A DNA stretch of 51,576 nt from CALLVY01 sp937899855 (GTDB lineage Bacteria > Bacteroidota > Bacteroidia > Chitinophagales > Saprospiraceae), in the NCBI GenBank assembly GCA_039820405.1, contig JBCBQC010000042.1, forward strand, positions 1 to 51,576. Reading direction: 5' to 3'. The stretch's first letter is position 1; every line of letters starts with the position of its first letter. Of this stretch, positions 45,945 through 51,576 are shown piece after piece. The notes under the pieces are model-generated. The model had not been told where the DNA came from and did not search any database. It worked only from the letters and a program-made list of their open reading frames with translations. Made by a program: the position numbers and the translations under genes.

Positions 45945-47486
45945 CTACTTGGGCGGTTTGCGGGGTTTTTGGAATTTGTCGTCCAGCGAGTCGAGCACCA
46001 TCTCCCAGAGCTTTTCGTAGGGAATGATCTCCACCTCCGAGGATTCGCCCGATACCTCCAAGGGTTCCAGTTCGAGTTTTTCCCGAAACTTACGCGCCCG
46101 TCGGATGACCGCTTGCCGGTGGAAATTGGCTGCGGGTAGGGTGAGGATCATCTTGATGAAGCAATTGCTGCGGTAGGTTTCGTCGCGCCGGAGGTAGCGG
46201 TAGGCGTAGGTATTCAGGGCTTCGGTCCGGTCGATGACTTCGCTAAAGCGCCGACGGTGGAGCAAAAACAAGCTCTGGATGATGAGGATGGGGATGTTCA
46301 GGCCCCGTTTGTCTTTGGAATAAGTCGGTACTTCGTTGAGGAATTTGCCGAGCTTAAAGCGGCGGCGTTGGCCTTCTTCCTCGGCTCGGGTACTCACTTT
46401 TCCGATCTCGATCAAGTAGTGGATAAACGCGCCGTAGATGCGCCAATTCTCTTTTTTGTGGTCGCTGAGCAAGCGGTAGCGGTCCGACTCGATGGTATCG
46501 AAATAGATATCACAACCACGGTCGTACTGTTCGGTGTGAAGGCTCAACAGGAGGTGCATCTCGCGGGTGACAAAATGGTTGTGGACCGATCCGGTGGCGG
46601 TGAGTTCGAGACAACGCTGGACTACCCGTTCGCCTTCGTGGTAATTTTTGAGCTGTAGGTGGCACTGGAGGATGCGGAACCAGAGGGCGAAGAGGAAGAT
46701 GTGGGGATAGTATTTGCGCTCCTCGATTTGCTCGATGGCGATTTTGCACTCCTCCAGGGCCCGCTGGTAATCGTTGTCCAGGATGTAGCGCAGGGCAAAA
46801 AAGTTGCGGGCGTAGTAGGTCAGCATCACCGAATTGTGGGCTTCGGTATAGGGGCGGAGTTCTTTTTCCTGACGGATGGCGTCTTCGAGCAGTTCGCCCC
46901 TACTGGCGCCAGAGCGGGAGAAGGTGGCGACCAGGCTGTAGTAGTATTCTTCGGCCAGGCATTCGGCCTCGATGACCTTCTGGTACTGGCGAATCTTTTG
47001 GTTGAGGGCGGCCAGATCGCGGGCGGTACCGCGGATGGCCTGTCGATTGCGGAGGCTGCGGGTAATTTCGAGGGCGATAAAATAAAACCCGTATTTATCG
47101 GCCTCCTTGAGGGCTTTGCTTCCCAATTCTTCCGAGCTGCGAACGCCGCGGTAGAAGTTAAAAATCTGCTGGGCGGTAAACAGTTTGAGGCAATTGAAGC
47201 GCGCGATGGCGTATTCGTTGAAGCGGGGCTGGTTGGCGTCGATAAAAACCAGGGTATTGATGAGTCGGTTCTTCAATTTGTTTTTTAACTTACGGTACCG
47301 ACGATCGGAGGGTTCGGCTTGGTAAATCTCGCGGGCGGCTTCTTCATCATTGGAAAAGCGGCCGGATTGAAAGCCGTTATACAGGTCGTACAACTTACCC
47401 GTTCCTTCCCCGGGATTGCCCATCACTTCAATTCGTTTGAGCTTGTGACGACTGAGAATTTTTATCATTTCAATTAGTGACCCCAT
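45945..47486 (-). CDS. Helical-repeat protein of unknown function
   Basis: 513 aa; I do not recognise the family. Almost wholly alpha-helical with TPR-like pairs (YQRALEECKIAIEQIEERKY, LQLKNYHEGERVVQRCLEL). There is no signal peptide or membrane helix. The N-terminus (KILSRHKLKRIEVMGNPGEG) and the basic KLKNKLKNRLINTL stretch are distinctive. The start may be 47486 or the ATG at 47468. It is convergent with the hybrid kinase; probable cytoplasmic scaffold. Confidence 0.75.
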   Translation of the reverse strand: MGSLIEMIKILSRHKLKRIEVMGNPGEGTGKLYDLYNGFQSGRFSNDEEAAREIYQAEPSDRRYRKLKNKLKNRLINTLVFIDANQPRFNEYAIARFNCLKLFTAQQIFNFYRGVRSSEELGSKALKEADKYGFYFIALEITRSLRNRQAIRGTARDLAALNQKIRQYQKVIEAECLAEEYYYSLVATFSRSGASRGELLEDAIRQEKELRPYTEAHNSVMLTYYARNFFALRYILDNDYQRALEECKIAIEQIEERKYYPHIFLFALWFRILQCHLQLKNYHEGERVVQRCLELTATGSVHNHFVTREMHLLLSLHTEQYDRGCDIYFDTIESDRYRLLSDHKKENWRIYGAFIHYLIEIGKVSTRAEEEGQRRRFKLGKFLNEVPTYSKDKRGLNIPILIIQSLFLLHRRRFSEVIDRTEALNTYAYRYLRRDETYRSNCFIKMILTLPAANFHRQAVIRRARKFREKLELEPLEVSGESSEVEIIPYEKLWEMVLDSLDDKFQKPRKPPK

Positions 47487-47784
47487 ACTAGTTCTCTCTA
47501 AAAGTCAAAAAATGCCTTTTTCTCACTGATCCAAAATACTGAAAGACAATCATTTATCCAAAAAAAATATCAATAATTCGCTGAACACGTAGGTTATTTA
47601 TCCCCGAAACTGTCCTAGATTCTGATGCTTAATGCCTTTAAATTTGTTACTGTACGCGAAAGTAATCAAATAGTTGTTCTACAGTCCTTATTGATCTGCC
47701 CGATCGAAAATATTGAAAGGCAATAAGATAGGAAACTACACCATCCTATCTCCCTTATTCCGCACCCACTTTTGACCCAACAAA
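47487..47784. other. AT-rich gap with a 23-bp imperfect direct repeat
   Basis: No protein-coding frame is credible here. GATC-AAAATA-TGAAAG-CAAT occurs at 47528-47550 and 47702-47724 with three mismatches in 23. Base composition is clearly more AT-rich than the flanks. The copy near 47528 is 42 nt before the start of the 45945-47486 gene and could be a control site. Confidence 0.5.
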
Positions 47785-47922
47785 TAACTTTGACCAAGTG
47801 TAAGCCAAGTCTTAGACTGCAAGAGAGAAATTTCTTTTTTCGTCGGAAAACAGAATAAAGATTGTTTTGACAATAACACGCTCCGAAGGCATCTCCAAAT
47901 CATTTGTGAGATGCTTTCTTTT
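47785..47922 (+). ncRNA. Candidate small RNA
   Basis: A -7-like TAACTTTG at 47785-47792 is followed about 100 nt later by a terminator hairpin: GCATCTC (47889-47895) with GAGATGC (47908-47914), extended by CAAAT/ATTTG, then TTTCTTTTTC. No ORF lies between. The interval also contains a short palindrome (AGTCT-t-AGACT). It is not similar to RNA families I can name. A plain terminator or leader for the gene at 47974 is the alternative. Confidence 0.35.
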
Positions 47923-47973
47923 TCTCCATTTCGGTGGCTTTGGTTAACTTAGACCCCAAAATACCGCCATTCG

Positions 47974-49686
47974 ATGCATCTATTCCGTTGTTTTTTTCTC
48001 TTCCTGGGTATCTTCCAGTTGTGGAGCTGCGAGTCCTCCGACCCAATTAGCCTCATCATTACCAATGGCAACATCGCCACCGTGGCCCCACAGCCGATCC
48101 CGGCCGAGGCCATCGCCATCAGTGAGGGGCGGATCGTGGCCCTGGGTACCAACGAGGAAATGCTGGCCCGCAAGGGCCCCGAGACCAAGCTGATCGACGC
48201 CCGTGGAAAATTCGTCATGCCGGGTTTTATCGAGGGGCACGGCCACTTTTCGATGCTGGGGGAGAGCATGATCAACCTCAACTTTCTAAACACCGACAGT
48301 TGGGAAGAAATCCTCGCCATGGTAGCCGAAAAGGTCCAGGACCTGCCCCCCGGGGTATGGATCGAGGGCCGGGGCTGGCACCAGGAAAAGTGGGACAGCC
48401 TGCCCAATCGCCAGTGGGAAGGCTATCCCTTCCACGACGAATTGAGCGCCCTCACCCCCGACAATCCCGTACTGCTCAAACACGCCAGTGGCCACTCCTC
48501 CTTCGCCAACGCCCGCGCCATGCAGGCCGCCGGCATCAGTAGCGAAACCCCCGACCCCACCGGTGGCGCCATCGTCCGCGACAATACGGGGCGCCCCATC
48601 GGCGTATTCGAAGAGCGGGCCCAGGATGCCATCTACCGGGCCCTGCGCGACTACGAAGCCCAGAAGGACCCCGCCGCCCTCCATCAGGACTGGCTCCGGG
48701 CCATTGAACTGGCCCAGCAGGAATGCCTGCAAAAGGGCATCACCACCTTCCAAGACGCGGGCTCCAAATTCTACGAAATCGAAAATTACCAACACCTGGC
48801 GGAACAAGCCCAATTGCGACTCCGACTCTGGGTGATGGTTCGGCATTCCTACGAAGAAATGAAGGACCAACTCGACCGTTTCCCCATTCTCGACGTCGGC
48901 AACCACTTTTTTAGCTGTCGGGCCATCAAAACCGAGGTCGATGGTGCCCTGGGTTCCTTTGGGGCCTGGCTCCTGAGGCCCTACGCCGACAAGGTACATT
49001 TTGTCGGTCAAAATACGACCGAGATCAGCGAGGTCGAACGCATCGCCGGACTGGCCCAGGCGCGCAATATGCAGCTCTGTATCCACGCTATTGGCGATCG
49101 GGCCAACCGGGAAGTCCTGGACATCATCCAAACCAAGGTAGACCAAAAGACCATCCCCGAGGACCACCGCTGGCGGATCGAGCATGCCCAGCACTTGCAC
49201 CCCAGGGACATTCCCCGTTTTAATGAGCTGGGCGTGATCGCTTCGATGCAGGGGGTCCACTGTACCTCCGATGCTCCTTTCGTAGTGGATCGCCTGGGGG
49301 TCGAACGGGCCGCCAAGGGAGCCTACGCCTGGCGCTCCCTCCTCGACAGCGGCGCCCAAATTGCCAACGGGACGGATGCCCCGGTAGAAGACGTCGATCC
49401 GCTGCGAAGCTTTTACGCCTCGGTCACCCGCAAACGCGCCGACAACGGCCTGGAATTTTTTACCAAACAAAAAATGACCCGCGCCGAAGCCCTCCATTCC
49501 TACACCCTCGGCAATGCCTACGCGGGTTTTGAGGAGGCACTCAAGGGCTCGCTGGAGGTGGGCAAATTGGCCGATATTGTCATCCTATCAAACGATTTGC
49601 TGACCTGTACGGACGAAGAAATTCTGACGGCGAAGGTCTTGTACACCATCGTCGGCGGGCGCATCGAGTACCAAGCGGAGGAGTAA
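47974..49686 (+). CDS. YtcJ-like amidohydrolase, predicted lipoprotein
   Basis: 570 aa. Lipoprotein signal peptide MHLFRCFFLFLGIFQLWSC with the lipobox Cys at residue 19, so it is probably membrane-anchored outside the cytoplasm. Metal-dependent hydrolase fold: FIEGHGHFSMLG, the Lys-bearing strand KTEVDGALGS, LCIHAIGDRANREVL, RIEHAQHLHP and GTDAPVED, then the C-terminal beta part KLADIVILSND. This is the YtcJ/AepA-like group (imidazolonepropionase-related). The substrate is unknown. A weak TAACTTAG box lies at 47945-47952. Confidence 0.9.
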   Translation: MHLFRCFFLFLGIFQLWSCESSDPISLIITNGNIATVAPQPIPAEAIAISEGRIVALGTNEEMLARKGPETKLIDARGKFVMPGFIEGHGHFSMLGESMINLNFLNTDSWEEILAMVAEKVQDLPPGVWIEGRGWHQEKWDSLPNRQWEGYPFHDELSALTPDNPVLLKHASGHSSFANARAMQAAGISSETPDPTGGAIVRDNTGRPIGVFEERAQDAIYRALRDYEAQKDPAALHQDWLRAIELAQQECLQKGITTFQDAGSKFYEIENYQHLAEQAQLRLRLWVMVRHSYEEMKDQLDRFPILDVGNHFFSCRAIKTEVDGALGSFGAWLLRPYADKVHFVGQNTTEISEVERIAGLAQARNMQLCIHAIGDRANREVLDIIQTKVDQKTIPEDHRWRIEHAQHLHPRDIPRFNELGVIASMQGVHCTSDAPFVVDRLGVERAAKGAYAWRSLLDSGAQIANGTDAPVEDVDPLRSFYASVTRKRADNGLEFFTKQKMTRAEALHSYTLGNAYAGFEEALKGSLEVGKLADIVILSNDLLTCTDEEILTAKVLYTIVGGRIEYQAEE

Positions 49687-49710
49687 GTAAGCTCCGGGAT
49701 GGCAGCACAA

Positions 49711-49742
49711 AAAAAGCGGGAGCCTTTTGGGGACTCCCGCTT
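49711..49742. terminator. Terminator between convergent genes
   Basis: AAGCGGGAG (49714-49722) pairs with CTCCCGCTT (49734-49742). The A run before it (49708-49715) becomes a T tract on the minus strand, so termination is strongest for minus-strand transcripts. It serves the convergent amidohydrolase and HtrA-like genes. Confidence 0.8.
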
Positions 49743-49886
49743 CCAGAAATAGGATATATGTTATGCATTTTCTAAAGTCTCCCCTAAAACGTCGCGCAAA
49801 TTCCGCTTATTATCCGCGGGAAAAATAATTCGAGGGCTTCCCCACTTTTACCGACCAGGGGCGGCATTTGGCGGACAAAAGGTGGC

Positions 49887-50906
49887 TTATACCAATTCCG
49901 CTGGAATGACGCTGGCAATCGTTTTTTTTCCGTTGCGCAGTACGGTCAGCCGAATAACCCGACCGATGGAAGCCTCGCTGAGGCAGCGGTGCAGGTCGTC
50001 GATGGAGTGGATGGCCTCCCCGTCAAATTCGAGGATCAGATCGCCCTTGCGCAGTTCGGCATTGTACGCGGGGCAGTCCGCCTCTACCTGCTGGACCATC
50101 ACGGCCATCGGTTTTTGGAGTTTGAAGCGCTCTTGCATCCGTGAATTGATGCGCACCTGCTGACCGGCGATGCCGATGTAGCCCCGGCGGACCTTCCCAT
50201 CGCGAATCAGTTTGCCCACCACGTATTCGGCCAGGTTGGAAGTAACGGCAAAGCACAGCCCCTGTGCGGGCAGGATGACGGCGGTATTGACCCCGATGAT
50301 CCGGCCGTGGGAATCGACCAGGGGCCCGCCCGAATTGCCGGGATTGAGGGCGGCGTCGGTCTGGATCACGTCATCGATCAGGCGTCCGCTTTCCGAGCGC
50401 AGACTCCGCCCCAGGGCACTCACCACCCCAGCCGTCACCGAATACTGAAAGCCGTAGGGATTGCCAATGGCAATGGCCAGCTGGCCGACCTGCAATTGGC
50501 TGGAATCGCCAAAGCGGGCCCAGCTGAGGCCACTGGCGTCGATTTGGAGGACGGCCAGGTCGGTGGCGGGGTCGTCGCCGATGAGGCGGGCGGGGAATTG
50601 GCGACCATCCTGGAGCCCCACCTCGATTTTCTGAGCCCCGCTCACCACGTGACTGTTGGTGACGATAAAGCCGTCGCTGGAGATGAGAAAACCCGATCCG
50701 GTGGCATCTCCATTGCCCCGACGGCGACGGCGGGAGGGCTTGTTTTTCGCTTTGCTGCTGCGGATTTGGACGACGGCTTCGCTGACTTCCTGGGCCACGT
50801 GGATGACGGTACGGGAATACGCGTCGAGTAATTCCCCATCGTTGGGGCCGCGCTGGGAGGCGGACTCGTGGGTTTCCTCCCCTTCGTTGGCAATAAATCG
50901 TATCAT
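49887..50906 (-). CDS. HtrA/DegP-like serine protease with PDZ domain, no signal peptide
   Basis: 339 aa from ATG 50906 (MIRFIANEGEETHESASQRG). Trypsin-like S1C domain with the triad H86 (VTNSHVVSG), D116 (DPATDLAVLQ) and S192 (ALNPGNSGGPL). One PDZ domain follows (CPAYNAELRKGDLILEFDGE). A polybasic stretch lies at 59-64. Even the longest upstream open frame adds no hydrophobic segment, so it is probably cytoplasmic, unlike most HtrA enzymes. A 7-bp hairpin (50922-50939) lies 16 nt before the start codon. Confidence 0.9.
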   Translation of the reverse strand: MIRFIANEGEETHESASQRGPNDGELLDAYSRTVIHVAQEVSEAVVQIRSSKAKNKPSRRRRRGNGDATGSGFLISSDGFIVTNSHVVSGAQKIEVGLQDGRQFPARLIGDDPATDLAVLQIDASGLSWARFGDSSQLQVGQLAIAIGNPYGFQYSVTAGVVSALGRSLRSESGRLIDDVIQTDAALNPGNSGGPLVDSHGRIIGVNTAVILPAQGLCFAVTSNLAEYVVGKLIRDGKVRRGYIGIAGQQVRINSRMQERFKLQKPMAVMVQQVEADCPAYNAELRKGDLILEFDGEAIHSIDDLHRCLSEASIGRVIRLTVLRNGKKTIASVIPAELV

Positions 50907-51077
50907 AGGAACATGGTTTGGGGGCAAGCGGGCTTGCCCGTTGTGGGAGGGCTCTAGGTACGAAACGAGCGCACTACAATGGTGCCAAGTCCCGGAAGCT
51001 GCCAAATGTGGTGATCCGGGATGGGCCATTGCGGGGAGTACCTGACAAAATTTCCTTTACGCGGGGGAGTGCGTGCC

Positions 51078-51149
51078 TCAGTTGGACAGCAAAATGAGCA
51101 GTAAAAGACTGGAGGCAAGGAGTAAGATTCTGGGTAGTAATTGTTTCAT
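51078..51149 (-). CDS. Possible 23-aa hydrophobic peptide
   Basis: ATG at 51149 to TGA at 51078; the product starts MKQLLPRILLLASSLLLLIL and ends LSN. It has the form of a single membrane helix with a basic N-terminus. It lies upstream of the HtrA-like gene on the same strand. It could be a small membrane protein or just the remnant of a signal peptide. No family recognised. Confidence 0.3.
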   Translation of the reverse strand: MKQLLPRILLLASSLLLLILLSN

Positions 51150-51473
51150 GGTCGTGTTGTAAGTTTTTGTTAGAGGGGGCGGTGGTTCAATAAATGGGGC
51201 GGGGCGTACCGGAGCGGCTGAGGCCAGCGGTACGACCGGAGGGTGGTGATTCCGGCGGGTGAATCAGCGGAGGGATGGTGCTTGTGGTGTATACTTGACC
51301 GTACTGCCGGCGAAGGACAGCCCGATTGCTTATGGGTAGGATTGTGTGGGGAGGTAAATGTATCGGGGGATGGTGTTGGTTAAAAAAATTAAATATACGA
51401 TTTTACTGCTTGTGATGCCAGTTTTATTGGGGTGGGAGGGGAAAAAGTACCCGACCAGCCATTTTTTGACGTA
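51150..51473. other. Gap without a recognisable gene
   Basis: 324 bp, GC-rich in the left half and AT-rich near 51380-51410. I checked the minus-strand frames for a RelE/ParE toxin downstream of the antitoxin-like fragment and saw none. Confidence 0.5.
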
Positions 51474-51576
51474 CTATTTGCCGAGCCATTTACTGTATTT
51501 TTTCATCACCTCTTCATGCGTCACGTGATTGGCCTCCTCCTCGCTTTCTTCGATAGCAAGTTCCAGAGCCTCTTTC
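51474..51576 (-). CDS. Antitoxin-like small protein, C-terminal part only
   Basis: The last 33 codons before a TAG at 51476-51474; the gene continues beyond the window edge. The visible end is EALELAIEESEEEANHVTHE then EVMKKYSKWLGK. The acidic helix followed by THEEVM and a basic/aromatic end is typical of small type II antitoxins in Bacteroidota. No toxin gene follows it. Assignment is tentative. Confidence 0.45.
   Translation of the reverse strand, partial: KEALELAIEESEEEANHVTHEEVMKKYSKWLGK

Noticed and set aside
48286..49497. 403-codon open frame on the minus strand opposite the amidohydrolase
   Set aside because: Shadow frame; low-complexity Gly/Val composition and no motifs, while the plus strand is a complete enzyme.

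Overview
The window looks like chromosomal DNA of a Bacteroidota bacterium, most likely of the Saprospiria (Lewinella/Saprospira-like). The evidence is: promoters of the TTTG-N19-TAnnTTTG type, few Shine-Dalgarno sites, type IX secretion (T9SS) C-terminal sorting domains, an ECF sigma factor with a membrane TPR partner, the rplQ-carA-eno gene order, and a carotenoid gene set that fits saproxanthin-type pigments. The assignment rests on gene content only; no rRNA gene is present and I found no tRNA.

Layout. 1-3772: a large NtrY-type sensor kinase whose first 24 codons lie inverted at the window edge (probable fold-back assembly join). 3930-6584: carotenoid genes crtD-like, cruF-like and crtZ. 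6616-9507: a TIR-TPR-TM-WG-repeat protein divergent from a tail-anchored protein of unknown function. 9932-17919: a secreted M43 metalloprotease, a membrane TPR protein, an ECF sigma factor, a T9SS-secreted protein and an exported TPR-CHAT peptidase. This is the most interesting accessory block. 17959-21743: sucD, ftsB/divIC-like, eno, carA. 22007-22211: a 205-bp long-armed inverted repeat with nested hairpins.

22338-41524 is one continuous minus-strand ribosomal superoperon of 33 genes (rpsL, rpsG, fusA, the S10, spc and alpha clusters, rpoA, rplQ). It has a textbook promoter at 41494-41524 and an intrinsic terminator at 22279-22314. tuf is absent between fusA and rpsJ, and adk is absent between secY and map. 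Internal punctuation includes a terminator-like hairpin between rpsD and rpoA, a double hairpin between rpsJ and rplC, and a promoter-like site before infA.

41617-51576: a GNAT acetyltransferase, a polyprenyl diphosphate synthase (a likely source of carotenoid precursor), an Rcp1-type response regulator followed by a hybrid kinase with a degenerate ATP-binding domain, an unrecognised helical-repeat protein, an AT-rich 487-bp gap with a candidate small RNA, a YtcJ-like lipoprotein amidohydrolase, an HtrA-like protease without a signal peptide, and the 3' end of an antitoxin-like gene cut by the window edge. Translation and housekeeping genes dominate. The accessory part is mostly signalling, envelope and exported functions.
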